A stretch of DNA of 64,000 bases from Rhodocyclaceae bacterium (GCA_023383815.1 JAHDYG010000014.1:1-64000); one strand, 5' to 3'. Positions 45,525 through 54,317 are shown, counted from the first letter of the stretch. Program-made: numbers and translations. The notes: generated by a model not told the origin, from the sequence alone.

Positions 45525-46703
45525 ATGCAGCACACCTACGACGTCGTGATCGCCGGCGGGGCGGTCATCGGAAGCGCGGCCGCCTTCTTCCTGATGAACC
45601 ACCCGGCGTTCAGTGGCCGGGTGCTCGTGATCGAACCCGATCCGGGCTACCAGAACTGCGCGACCACCCGCTCGGCGGCGTCGATCCGGCATCAATTCTC
45701 GACCCCCGAGAACATCCGGATGTCGCAATTCGGAACCGAGTTTGTGAAGGACATCGGGACGTGGCTTGCCGTGGACGGCGAAGCACCGCAGCTCGACTTC
45801 GTCGAAGGGGGCTACCTGTTTCTCGCCACGGCGCCGGGGCTGCCGGTGCTGCAGGCCAATCACCGGATACAGCGCGAGCTTGGCGTCGAGGTCGCGCTCC
45901 TTGAGCCGGCCGCGCTTGCCGAGCGCTTCCCCTGGCTCAACCGTGAAGATCTCGCCGGCGCGTCGCTCGGTTTGTCGGGCGAAGGCTGGCTGGATGCGTA
46001 TGGGCTGTTGCGCGGCTTTCGCCGCAAGGCGATCGCGCTCGGGGCCGAGTACCGGCAGGCGCGGGTCGTTGGGCTCGAGCGCGAAGGCAATCGCATCGCG
46101 CGGGTCAGCCTCGATGACGGTTCGACCGTCTCGTGCGGGGCGGTGATCAATGCGGCGGGAACGGGCGCGCGGGCACTCGCCGCCACTGCTGGCATCGCGC
46201 TGCCAGTCGAGTCGCGCAAGCGCTTCGTCTTCTATTTCAAGTGCCGCACCACGATCACCGGCTGCCCGCTCGTCATCGACCCGAGCGGGGCCTACTTCCG
46301 TCCCGAAGGCGCCGGTTTCATCTGCGGCATCTCCCCCGCTGAGGCGAACGATCCCGAGTGCTACGACTTTGACGTCGACCACACCGTCTTCGATGACGTG
46401 CTGTGGCCGACGCTGGCCCACCGCGTGCCCGCCTTCGAGGCGATCAAGGTCGAAAGCGCCTGGGCGGGGCACTATGACGTGAACACCCTCGACCACAACG
46501 TGATCCTCGGACCCCACCCGGACCTCGGCAACCTGCTCTTCGCCAATGGATTCTCGGGCCATGGGCTGCAGCAGGCGCCGGCCGTCGGGCGGGCGCTGGC
46601 CGAACTGGTGTGCGATGGCGGCTATCGCAGCCTCGACCTGGGAGCGCTCGGATGGAAACGGGTGCTGGAGGGAAGGGCGCTGCGGGAGGTGAATGTGGTG
46701 TGA
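45525..46703 (+). CDS. FAD-dependent oxidoreductase (DAO family)
   Basis: A 392-residue D-amino-acid oxidase-fold flavoprotein. The N-terminal VVIAGGAVIGSAAAFFL binds the ADP part of FAD (an unusual GGAVIGS in place of GGGVIGA), followed by the acidic IEPD. ATTRSAASIRHQFSTPENI is the segment typical of glycine/sarcosine oxidase relatives, and FSGHGLQQAPAVGRALAEL closes the FAD site. The substrate is probably an amino or imino acid. GGAGA lies before the ATG at 45525. The clustering with AmaB-like ALDH recalls pipecolate oxidase (AmaA), but this is not proven. Confidence 0.87.
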   Translation: MQHTYDVVIAGGAVIGSAAAFFLMNHPAFSGRVLVIEPDPGYQNCATTRSAASIRHQFSTPENIRMSQFGTEFVKDIGTWLAVDGEAPQLDFVEGGYLFLATAPGLPVLQANHRIQRELGVEVALLEPAALAERFPWLNREDLAGASLGLSGEGWLDAYGLLRGFRRKAIALGAEYRQARVVGLEREGNRIARVSLDDGSTVSCGAVINAAGTGARALAATAGIALPVESRKRFVFYFKCRTTITGCPLVIDPSGAYFRPEGAGFICGISPAEANDPECYDFDVDHTVFDDVLWPTLAHRVPAFEAIKVESAWAGHYDVNTLDHNVILGPHPDLGNLLFANGFSGHGLQQAPAVGRALAELVCDGGYRSLDLGALGWKRVLEGRALREVNVV

Positions 46704-46742
46704 GGACAAGGCGGCTCTTGGTGTGATCTTGGGATACTGTGG

Positions 46743-46787
46743 CGTCAGTCTTTGACGTAGCAATGCGGGAATTGTCAGTTTTTGACA
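46743..46787 (+). promoter_or_regulatory. Two GTCA-N5-TGAC palindromes, probable PilR sites
   Basis: CGTCA-N5-TGACG (46743-46757) and TGTCA-N5-TGACA (46773-46787) share the core GTCAGTYTTTGAC. Their centres are 30 bp apart (about three helical turns) and the nearer is about 62 bp upstream of the -24 element of pilA. P. aeruginosa PilR sites are repeats of a TGTC core, which these contain or nearly contain. The match in motif and placement is direct; binding is inferred. Confidence 0.75.
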
Positions 46788-46840
46788 GGCGCGGCTCTGG
46801 GAAATGGTCGTGTTCAGCCAGATCTCAGGGGTTGGAGTGT

Positions 46841-46856
46841 TGGCACAAAACATGCT
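46841..46856 (+). promoter_or_regulatory. Sigma-54 promoter of pilA
   Basis: TGGCAC (46841-46846) and TGCT (46853-46856) place the invariant GG and GC exactly 10 bases apart, the -24/-12 geometry of RpoN promoters. Transcription should start near 46866, leaving a 5' leader of about 40 bases with GAAGGAGA before the pilA ATG. The gene set pilS-pilR upstream fits. Confidence 0.9.
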
Positions 46857-46904
46857 TTGAGTTCGCTGGGCGGATTTCCGCTGTTTCGTTGAAGGAGAAG
46901 ACTC

Positions 46905-47333
46905 ATGAAGAAAGTGCAGCAAGGTTTCACTCTCATCGAACTGATGATCGTCGTTGCGATCATCGGTATTTTGGCCGCCGTTGCTCTTCCGGCATACCAG
47001 GACTACACGATCCGTGCTCAGGTTTCTGAAGGTGCCTCATTGATGTCTGGCGCGAAGAATGCGGTCACCGACTTCTGGGCTGATCGCGGCACCTTTCCTG
47101 GCAGCAATGCATCGGCTGGACTCGCGGCCGCAGGTTCGATTCAGGGCAGCTATGTCACCCAGGTGGCTGTTGCTGGAGCTGGCGTGATCACTGCAACCTA
47201 CGGCAAGAAGGCGAACACCAGTATCACAGGTGGTACCTGCTCCCTGACGCCGAACAACCTCGGCGGCAGCGTGACCTGGACGGGAACCTGCTCGTTCGCC
47301 GAGAAATGGCGTCCGAAGGCGTTCCGCCCGTAA
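46905..47333 (+). CDS. pilA: Type IV pilin (major pilin PilA)
   Basis: A 142-residue class IVa prepilin. The leader is seven residues (MKKVQQG), cleaved before F8; the mature N-terminus [20 protein letters not shown] includes Glu5 (E12). Cys112 and Cys129 form the C-terminal disulfide loop. The protein is subunit of pili used in twitching, DNA uptake and adhesion. The sigma-54 promoter, two upstream palindromes and a dedicated terminator show a single-gene transcript. It is followed by probable glycosyltransferases. The tail [12 protein letters not shown] is basic and lacks a terminal serine, so TfpO-type modification is not expected. Confidence 0.95.
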   Translation: MKKVQQGFTLIELMIVVAIIGILAAVALPAYQDYTIRAQVSEGASLMSGAKNAVTDFWADRGTFPGSNASAGLAAAGSIQGSYVTQVAVAGAGVITATYGKKANTSITGGTCSLTPNNLGGSVTWTGTCSFAEKWRPKAFRP

Positions 47334-47358
47334 GTTAACGGCTGCGCCTAGTGCAATG

Positions 47359-47387
47359 AACGCCCGGCTGGCCCGGGCGTTTTTTTT
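47359..47387 (+). terminator. Rho-independent terminator of pilA
   Basis: A perfect 9-bp G+C-rich stem (47359-47367 with 47373-47381), a 5-base loop and eight T (47380-47387). It lies 26 bases after the pilA stop and should separate pilin transcription from the next gene. The 238 bases from here to 47625 contain no gene that I can see. Confidence 0.92.
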
Positions 47388-47625
47388 CACGCCGACTTTC
47401 GCCACTTGCCCGCAGCCTAGTGGTTCGAGCCGAATTTGTAGATCCGATGCGCGCGGGCCGTCGCGATGTCGGACAATGCGTGCGTAGTTTTTTCACGATT
47501 GCGTACCGTGCCGGATGGAGTGGAGCGCATGAGACGTGATCCGATCGCGGTCTTGGGCGCTGGTGGAACTAGAGCTCTGGCATGACGATCGATCATTCAA
47601 TTCATCAACATGACGTGATGTGTCG

Positions 47626-49596
47626 ATGACCTTGATTCCTCCCCCCACATTGCGAGCCCAGGTGTGTGCCGTCCTTGCCTTGGGTGGCGCCCTCGCCTTG
47701 CTGTTCGCGCTGTACGGATCCGCTCAGGGGCTGACCTGGCAGTTCGACGATCGCCTGAACCTTTCGCCGCTTGCAGACGTGAGCACGCATGATGCCCTTC
47801 TGGCCTATCTGACAGCGGGGGCGGCTGGTCCGACCGGACGACCGATTTCGCTGCTGGCGTTTCTGCCGGACTATGTTCACTGGCCGAATCACCCGTGGGG
47901 TGTCGTGCGCGGCAATCTGGTGTGGCACGGGCTTAACACCTTGCTGGTGTTTCTGCTCACTTTGCTACTGCTGCGTCAGCGCGCTGAGTGCGCTCAGCGA
48001 GCAATGTGGCTTGCGCTGATCATTGCGGTGCTTTGGGCGACAGCACCGATCCACGCGACGGCGATTCTCATGCCCGTCCAGCGCATGACGCTCGTGTCGG
48101 CGTTTTTTGCCCTTGCAACCCTTTTGGCATTTTTTTCCCTGCGCAGCCGGCTGACACGCGCAACAGGATGGAGCGCGTTGATCCCACTGTGTGCGGTGGG
48201 CGGAATCGGACTGTTGCTTTCGGTCTTCTCAAAAGAGAGTGGGGTGGTTCTCGTCTGTTTTGCCGTGCTCATAGAACGAATGTTCTTCGAGCACACGCCA
48301 CCACCGTGCGATCACCGCCTCTGGCGGGCAGGTCTCGCACTTGCGTTGCTTTCGGTCCCGGCGCTTGTGCTCGGATACTGGCTCACGCACAGTGAGTTGC
48401 TTCGAATGGCGTTCGAGAGCTATCGGGAGTTTGATCTTGCCGAGCGCCTCGCCACCCAGCCGGTCGTGCTGTGGGAATACTTGCGCGTGCTCGTGCTTCC
48501 ACGCGAGGCACTCATTGGGCATCACCAGGATGGTCACGCGATCTACGACTGGTCGATGTGGCAGCCATGGGCTGCGATTATCGCCGGAGTTGCGATGATG
48601 GCGGCTGCGTTTGCGTGGGCGCGCACTGGATCGTTCAGTGGGCGACTGCTCATGTTTGCGGGGGCATTTTTCCTGTTCGGGCACCTCCTCGAGTCCTCCG
48701 TGTTTCCGCTTGAGCTCTACTTCGAGCACCGCAACTATCTTCCGGTCCTCGGACTGCTGGTGCTGGCGGTATGCGTGGCTGATCGAGTTCCGCGCAGGAT
48801 TGTCGGGCGGGGCTCATTGCTGGTCGCGACAGCCGTGGTTCTTCTTGTCAATGGCTTCACGGTCCAACAGGTTGCCTCGTTGTGGGGAAATCCCTTGCTG
48901 GCCGCCGAGATGTGGGCACTGCGCTTTCCGAATTCGACGCGCTCCGCTCAGTACCTTGCGTGGCAGTATGGGGTGCATGGGTTCGATAGTGCGGCCTTGA
49001 ACGTCCTCGATGAGTTTGCCGGTCAGCACCCTGGTCGCCTCGATGTACGGATCCAAGCGATTTCGCAGGCGTGTGCGTTCGAGTCTGGTGAAGCGCTGCG
49101 CGCGCGGCATGAGGATTTGATGAACGGGGTCGCCAGCATGGTCAATCCGGCTGGTATCACGACTGGACTTGCTGAATGGGGCAACAAGGTGCGCGAAGGA
49201 AGCTGCAAGACCGTCAGTTCGAAGGACTACATGCAGTTGCTGGACGCCTTGCTCGAGCGCTCACGGGTCGCGCAGATTCCCGATGTGCGTCATCACGTGT
49301 ATTACGAGCGGGCTCTGACCGCCGAGGCCCTGGGCCAGACCGAAGCGCACCTAGAGTACTTGATTCTGGCGTTCTACGACTATCCTTCCTTCTCGGGAAT
49401 TCAGGCGGTTGCGCTGGCGTATTTTCAGCTTGGCCGCATGCGCAATGCGCTGGACTGGATCGATGAAGCCGTTCAGCATGCGCCCAGCAGTGCGGCACGA
49501 GCCTCATGGCGCGGCCAACTCGCGGGGCTGTATGCGGAGATGGAGAAGATCGATTTGATGCTTGATGAGTATCATGAACGGGATGGAGAACAGTGA
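47626..49596 (+). CDS. GT-C membrane glycosyltransferase with C-terminal TPR-like region (TMTC-like)
   Basis: A 656-residue protein with about ten membrane helices over residues 12-425 and a soluble C-terminal domain of helical repeats. The first loop has the acidic pair D41-D42 (WQFDDRLNL), as in GT-C enzymes using lipid-phosphate sugars. HLLESSVFPLELYFEHRNYLP matches a motif of TMTC/DUF1736-like proteins, eukaryotic versions of which O-mannosylate proteins. It follows pilA and its terminator and abuts a DPM-like GT2. A pilin glycosyltransferase is the best guess; substrate specificity is inferred. ATG 47626 follows an in-frame GTG at 47620. Confidence 0.7.
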   Translation: MTLIPPPTLRAQVCAVLALGGALALLFALYGSAQGLTWQFDDRLNLSPLADVSTHDALLAYLTAGAAGPTGRPISLLAFLPDYVHWPNHPWGVVRGNLVWHGLNTLLVFLLTLLLLRQRAECAQRAMWLALIIAVLWATAPIHATAILMPVQRMTLVSAFFALATLLAFFSLRSRLTRATGWSALIPLCAVGGIGLLLSVFSKESGVVLVCFAVLIERMFFEHTPPPCDHRLWRAGLALALLSVPALVLGYWLTHSELLRMAFESYREFDLAERLATQPVVLWEYLRVLVLPREALIGHHQDGHAIYDWSMWQPWAAIIAGVAMMAAAFAWARTGSFSGRLLMFAGAFFLFGHLLESSVFPLELYFEHRNYLPVLGLLVLAVCVADRVPRRIVGRGSLLVATAVVLLVNGFTVQQVASLWGNPLLAAEMWALRFPNSTRSAQYLAWQYGVHGFDSAALNVLDEFAGQHPGRLDVRIQAISQACAFESGEALRARHEDLMNGVASMVNPAGITTGLAEWGNKVREGSCKTVSSKDYMQLLDALLERSRVAQIPDVRHHVYYERALTAEALGQTEAHLEYLILAFYDYPSFSGIQAVALAYFQLGRMRNALDWIDEAVQHAPSSAARASWRGQLAGLYAEMEKIDLMLDEYHERDGEQ

Positions 49597-50504
49597 TGTT
49601 GGTTAGTGTCATACTGCCCGCTCGGAATGAGGCCGGTGCGCTTGCAGATGTTCTGACAAGGGTACGCAGGGTATGTCCGGATGCGGAGATCATCGTCGTC
49701 GACGACGGATCCACGGATGCAACGCCGGTCATTGCGCGCGAGGCAGGAGCCAAGGTAATACGGCACAGCTACGCCAAAGGCAATGGCGCTGCGATCAAGA
49801 GCGGTGCTCGAGAGGCGAGCGGCAGCGTGTTCGTATTCATGGATGCCGATGGGCAGCACGCACCCGAGGATATCCCGCGGTTGTTGGCGCGTTTGGATCA
49901 AGGGTTCGATATGGTGGTTGGAGCCCGCCAGCGAGGCTCACAGGCTTCAGTCGGCCGCGGGCTTGCCAACTCCATATACAACCGGCTGGCGACCGCGGTA
50001 ACTGGGCATCGGATCGATGACCTGACCTCCGGTTTTCGGGCAGTGCGCGCCGAGTGCTTCCGGGATTTTCTGTACCTGCTGCCAAACGGGTTTTCGTATC
50101 CGACTACTTGCACGATGGCGTTCTTCAGGGCGGGCTATTCGGTCGCCTATGAGCCGATTCACGCAGCTCGTCGCATTGGTTCCAGTCATATCCATCCGCT
50201 TCGCGACGGCCTGCGGTTTCTTCTGATCATTTTCAAGGTAGGCACGCTTTTCTCGCCACTAAAGATTTTTGTGCCTCTTTCGGTGCTTCTTTTCTTAATT
50301 GGGCTGGGGTGGTACGGCTATACGTATCTGGCTCTAGCACGGTTTACCAACATGAGTGCGTTGCTCATGACCGGCGCAGTGGTGATCTTCATGATGGGTC
50401 TGATCTCGGAGCAGATTACCGCGCTCATGTACAAGGACACTGGGCGCAGCGTTGGATGGCGTGACAGTGAAACCGAGCAGGACAATCCGGAGGACGGGCT
50501 ATGA
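49596..50504 (+). CDS. DPM-like family 2 glycosyltransferase
   Basis: A 302-residue GT-A enzyme. SVILPARNEAGAL, IIVVDDGSTDAT and VFMDADGQH are the nucleotide-sugar and metal-binding motifs, and the C-terminus has two membrane helices (about residues 225-280). This is the layout of polyprenyl-phosphate sugar synthases (DPM1 or ArnC type). The ATG shares a base with the stop of the GT-C gene (TGATG). It probably provides the lipid-linked sugar used by that protein. Sugar identity is unknown. Confidence 0.83.
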   Translation: MLVSVILPARNEAGALADVLTRVRRVCPDAEIIVVDDGSTDATPVIAREAGAKVIRHSYAKGNGAAIKSGAREASGSVFVFMDADGQHAPEDIPRLLARLDQGFDMVVGARQRGSQASVGRGLANSIYNRLATAVTGHRIDDLTSGFRAVRAECFRDFLYLLPNGFSYPTTCTMAFFRAGYSVAYEPIHAARRIGSSHIHPLRDGLRFLLIIFKVGTLFSPLKIFVPLSVLLFLIGLGWYGYTYLALARFTNMSALLMTGAVVIFMMGLISEQITALMYKDTGRSVGWRDSETEQDNPEDGL

Positions 50505-51670
50505 CAGATCCTTATATCGTGTTCGGTGCGCCAGACATCCGCGAGGAAGACATTGCGGAGGTCGTTGCGAGTCTACGCACCGGTTGGCTCGGAACCGGAC
50601 CCAAGGTGATGGCATTCGAGCAGGCGTTCGCGCGATACAAGAACGTTGGGGAGCATCATGTGGCTGCCGTCAATTCGTGCACGGCGGCGCTCCACGTGAG
50701 CATGATCGCTGCGAACCTAGATCCAGGAGCGGAGGTCATCACGACCCCGCTGACGTTTTGTGCGACCGTCAATGCGATCATTCACGCGGGTCTTACACCT
50801 GTGCTTGCCGATGTCGACGCCCGAACACAATGCATCGACCCGGCAGCAATCGAAGCCGCCATTACGCCACGTACACAGGCGATCATTCCAGTGCACTTCG
50901 CTGGACATCCGTGCGAGATGGACAGGATCATGGCGATTGCACAAAAACATGGTCTTGTCGTGATCGAAGATTGCGCACATGCCATTGAAACGGAATATCG
51001 TGGACGCAAGGCCGGCACATTCGGTTCGTTTGGTTGTTTCAGCTTTTACGTCACAAAGAACGTGACAACTGGCGAAGGCGGAATGATTCTGGCGCGCAGT
51101 GAGCCGCACATCGCGCGTGCGAAGGTGCTGGCCTTGCATGGGATGAGCAGGGATGCATGGCGCCGGTTCAGCGATTCAGGCTTCAAGCATTATCAGGTCG
51201 TGGAGTGCGGGTTCAAGTACAACATGATGGATCTGCAGGCTGCCGTGGGACTGCATCAACTCGCCCGCGTCGAGCAATGCTGGAGCCGACGCCAGAGTAT
51301 CTGGCGACAGTATCAGAATGCGTTCTCGGATCTTGAGATCGGGCGGCCCTGCGATCCAGATCCGGATGTCCGGCACGGGCATCATTTGTATACGGTCCGG
51401 ATTGATTCGGCGCGCTGCGGCATTGATCGTGATGCGTTCATCGACCGCTTGCATGGTCTAGGGATTGGGACCGGAGTTCATTACCTTTCGCTGGCCGAGC
51501 ATCCGTACTATCGGCAGCGGTATGGCTGGCAACCGCAGCAGTGGCCGGTCGCACGAAGCATCGGTCGCGAGACCGCCAGCCTGCCATTGTCTTCGAAGCT
51601 TTCGGATGACGAGACACACTTCGTGATTGAGGGGGTCAGGCGGGTCGTGGATGGAGACAGGCGAGGGTGA
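50501..51670 (+). CDS. DegT/DnrJ/EryC1-family sugar aminotransferase
   Basis: A 389-residue PLP enzyme of the sugar aminotransferase family. The lysine is in SFYVTKNVTTGEGGM; AAVNSCTAALHVSM and IEDCAHAIETEYRGR are the PLP phosphate and ring contacts. Members add an amino group to a keto-sugar nucleotide, so the glycan of this locus likely holds an amino-deoxy sugar. It overlaps its neighbours by 4 bases on each side, in a continuous operon. Confidence 0.92.
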   Translation: MTDPYIVFGAPDIREEDIAEVVASLRTGWLGTGPKVMAFEQAFARYKNVGEHHVAAVNSCTAALHVSMIAANLDPGAEVITTPLTFCATVNAIIHAGLTPVLADVDARTQCIDPAAIEAAITPRTQAIIPVHFAGHPCEMDRIMAIAQKHGLVVIEDCAHAIETEYRGRKAGTFGSFGCFSFYVTKNVTTGEGGMILARSEPHIARAKVLALHGMSRDAWRRFSDSGFKHYQVVECGFKYNMMDLQAAVGLHQLARVEQCWSRRQSIWRQYQNAFSDLEIGRPCDPDPDVRHGHHLYTVRIDSARCGIDRDAFIDRLHGLGIGTGVHYLSLAEHPYYRQRYGWQPQQWPVARSIGRETASLPLSSKLSDDETHFVIEGVRRVVDGDRRG

Positions 51671-52398
51671 TCTGGCGATCGTCCTTCGTGGATGCAATCG
51701 CGCGCGCGTGGCGGCGTACGCCGCTTCACCCGCAGTGGCTGCTGGGCCAGGAGCGATCGTTGTCAGACAGGATTCGTAGGATTGGCCATGGGCGGGTGCT
51801 CGATATCGGATGCGCCAGCCGTTGGGTCGAAGACATCCTTGGCGCTCACTGCGAGTACGTGGGACTCGATTCAGTTGCGACAGGAGAGAATCTCTACCGA
51901 ACACATCCCGATATTTTCGGCGAGGCAAGCTGTTTGCCATTTGCTGACCGTTCATTTGACTACGTCCTGCTGCTTGATGTGGTAGAGCATCTGTACTTTC
52001 CGCGCGAAGCGTTGCGGGAAGCTGCACGCGTCTTGCGGCCAGGAGGAACCTTGATGATTTCGATCCCGTTTCTCTATCCGGTGCACGATGCGCCGCATGA
52101 TTTTCAGCGCTATACGGAACATGGGATACGCCGGGAACTGTTCGAGGCGGGGTTCCGGGTGCTGGATCTTCGTCCGAACCTGACTTCGATCGAGAGTGGT
52201 GGGCTGATGATGACCCTTGCACTCGGCGCTGCTGCCTTGCAGTGCCTACGAAAGGCACGTATCCAGATCGTGTTCGTTCCGTTCCTGCTGGCGCCGATTC
52301 CGGTGATCAACGTCGGCTGCTGGTTGCTTTCGAGAGTCGTTCCGTCCTGGGCGGCGATCACGGCTGGATACGAAATCTCGGCGACGCCGCATGAGTAA
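51667..52398 (+). CDS. Class I SAM-dependent methyltransferase with C-terminal hydrophobic region
   Basis: A 243-residue protein. VLDIGCASRWVEDIL is motif I (an unusual GCASR in place of GxGxG), and SFDYVLLLDVVEHLYFPREALREAARVLRPGG gives the later motifs of the Methyltransf_11 group in pieces. The last third has hydrophobic stretches (LMMTLALGAAALQC and IVFVPFLLAPIPVINVGCWL), suggesting membrane association. Starts at GTG 51667, overlapping the aminotransferase. It may methylate a lipid-linked glycan. Substrate unknown. Confidence 0.82.
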   Translation: MIWRSSFVDAIARAWRRTPLHPQWLLGQERSLSDRIRRIGHGRVLDIGCASRWVEDILGAHCEYVGLDSVATGENLYRTHPDIFGEASCLPFADRSFDYVLLLDVVEHLYFPREALREAARVLRPGGTLMISIPFLYPVHDAPHDFQRYTEHGIRRELFEAGFRVLDLRPNLTSIESGGLMMTLALGAAALQCLRKARIQIVFVPFLLAPIPVINVGCWLLSRVVPSWAAITAGYEISATPHE

Positions 52399-53563
52399 TC
52401 CGACCCTGACCGAACCTGCCGCGATTGTCCTGGTCACGACATCCTTTCCCATCTGCTCGGACGGTAGCGAGGCGGCCGGTGTTTTCGTGGCCGACCTGGC
52501 CGAGGCACTCTCCGCGCACCGACCGGTGAGGGTTGTCGCGCCGGGCAAGGCAGCAGGCTCCGAGACCTGGTCAGAAGGCGTGGAGGTGTTCCGCTACGCT
52601 GCGCCGAGCAAGCCCTTGTCCACGATAAGGCCCTGGTGGCCTGCGGACCTCGGTCATCTGTTCCGCGTGGTCCGCGGTGGCCTGGCGGCAACACGCGACG
52701 CCGTGAGCGCGGGCGCAACTGTCCATGTTCTGGCACTGTGGGCCTTGCCATCGGGGCACTGGGCGCGCCTCGCCGCGAACGAGGCGGGTATTCCCTACTC
52801 GGTGTGGACGCTGGGAAGCGACATCTGGACCCTGGGCCGGGTGCCGATCGTGCGCAGCCAATTGCGCCGGGTGTTGCGCGACGCCCATGCCTGCTTCGCT
52901 GATGGGCTCCAACTCGCTGAGGACACACGGCGTATTGGCGGTCGCGAAGTCGAGTTCAAGCCGAGTACGCGCCGAATAGGCGTGCGTAGGTCTGTTCCTG
53001 TGCGGGCACAACCACCGTATCGCCTGCTGTTCATTGGGCGCTGGCATCCTAACAAAGGCGTGGATCTGTTGCTTGAGGCGCTGGGCTTGCTTGACGATTC
53101 GGACTGGGCGCGTATCGAATCAGTTGCGATCTTTGGGGGGGGGCCTCTGGCACCCCAGGTGGGCTCAGGCGTGCTCGCCCTCCAGGCTGCTCAACGTCCT
53201 GTTAGCCTCGGCGGCTACCTTGACACGGCGGCCGCAGAAAAGCAGATGCTCTGTGCCGACTTCATGCTGATCCCATCGAGAATCGAGAGTATTCCGGTGG
53301 TGTTCTCGGACGCAATGAAGGTGGGCTGCCCGGTGCTGGCCTGTCCAGTGGGTGACCTGCCGCAGCTCGTTTCCGAGGGACCCTGCGGACGTGTGGCGCG
53401 CAACGTGTCCGCACGCGCCTATGCGGACCTGCTGGCCGATGTGCTCGCGAGTGCGAGCGCGGCGGGGTATCGCGACGGCGTCGAAGCGATGGCGGGGCGG
53501 TTTTCTGTGGAGCGGATCGCGGCAGGTATCGCCTCCCGTCTCGGGGGGCGCGATGACGGATAG
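52391..53563 (+). CDS. Family 4 glycosyltransferase
   Basis: A 390-residue GT-B enzyme. The C-terminal half has YRLLFIGRWHPNKGVDLLLEAL, the donor-binding domain of GT4, and IPSRIESIPVVFSDAMKVGCPV, where the ExxP-type acidic residue sits. It transfers a sugar from an activated nucleotide to a growing glycan on the cytosolic side. A run of nine G (53135-53143) in the middle of the reading frame could slip and shift the frame. It overlaps its neighbours by 8 and 11 bases. Confidence 0.87.
   Translation: MSNPTLTEPAAIVLVTTSFPICSDGSEAAGVFVADLAEALSAHRPVRVVAPGKAAGSETWSEGVEVFRYAAPSKPLSTIRPWWPADLGHLFRVVRGGLAATRDAVSAGATVHVLALWALPSGHWARLAANEAGIPYSVWTLGSDIWTLGRVPIVRSQLRRVLRDAHACFADGLQLAEDTRRIGGREVEFKPSTRRIGVRRSVPVRAQPPYRLLFIGRWHPNKGVDLLLEALGLLDDSDWARIESVAIFGGGPLAPQVGSGVLALQAAQRPVSLGGYLDTAAAEKQMLCADFMLIPSRIESIPVVFSDAMKVGCPVLACPVGDLPQLVSEGPCGRVARNVSARAYADLLADVLASASAAGYRDGVEAMAGRFSVERIAAGIASRLGGRDDG
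53135..53143 (+). repeat. Poly-G tract of nine within the GT4 gene
   Basis: Nine consecutive G encode part of a FGGGPLA stretch. Other G or C runs I noticed in genes of this window reach seven (for example in secY, the adaptor and the lytic transglycosylase). A run of nine is a possible site for slipped-strand mispairing; the present length leaves the frame open. Confidence 0.6.
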
Positions 53564-54317
53564 GGCGAGCTACAGCGAGCCGCAGTGGGGGCGCGATGGG
53601 CGTGACCGCAAGGCGGAGGCGCTATTCAATACGTTGCTGTCGCGCTGCGGCCCCGGAATCGCCGCGGGCTGCTGGGCGGATCTTGGCTGCGGCAGTGGAG
53701 GTATTGTGGCGGAACTGGCGGGACGCGTAAGGTGGATCACCGGCATCGATCCCGAGCCATGGGCCGCTTGGGCACAGGCTGCTGCAGTCCACCCGAATCT
53801 CTCTTTCATCGAAGCGCCCTGCGACACCACCGAGCTTCCCCTCGCTCAGGCTTCGGTGGATGTGGCGATCTGCAATCAGGTGTACGAGCATGTCGCCGAT
53901 CCTCGCCGGTTGGTGCTCAATCTGGGCTATATCCTCAAGCCGGGGGGGTGGTGCTATTTTGCCGGGCCCAACCTGCTGTGGCCGATCGAGCCGCATGTTT
54001 TCTGGCCGTTCGTACATTGGCTGCCACGACAATTGGCGCACAGCCTGATGCGCCTCGCGGGCGCCCGCCGTCCAGAAGACCTGGATGCCTGCTCCACGCA
54101 TGTATGGAAACTGCGCCGCTGGTTCGAGGAGGCTGGCCTAGATTGGGTCGATGCAGTGCCCGCGCGCGCGGCTGCGGGACTTGCAATGGCTGGCCATCTA
54201 CGCCTTGCCAGGATGGTCGAATGCGTTCCCAGTCCGGCGTGGATCCCGCTCCGGCCACTGTGGCCTGGATTCGTCTTCATTCTGCACAAACATGCCCGGC
54301 CCAGGGTGGATGCATGA
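53553..54317 (+). CDS. Class I SAM-dependent methyltransferase
   Basis: A 254-residue protein with ADLGCGSGGIVAELAG (motif I), GIDPEPWAAWA, and VDVAICNQVYEHVADPRR, then LKPGGWCYFAGPN, all typical of Methyltransf_11. The start at 53553 lies inside the end of the GT4 gene (11-base overlap) after GGGGGG. It is the last gene of the first glycan operon before an insertion-sequence remnant. Substrate unknown, probably a sugar or carboxyl on the glycan. Confidence 0.87.
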   Translation: MTDRASYSEPQWGRDGRDRKAEALFNTLLSRCGPGIAAGCWADLGCGSGGIVAELAGRVRWITGIDPEPWAAWAQAAAVHPNLSFIEAPCDTTELPLAQASVDVAICNQVYEHVADPRRLVLNLGYILKPGGWCYFAGPNLLWPIEPHVFWPFVHWLPRQLAHSLMRLAGARRPEDLDACSTHVWKLRRWFEEAGLDWVDAVPARAAAGLAMAGHLRLARMVECVPSPAWIPLRPLWPGFVFILHKHARPRVDA

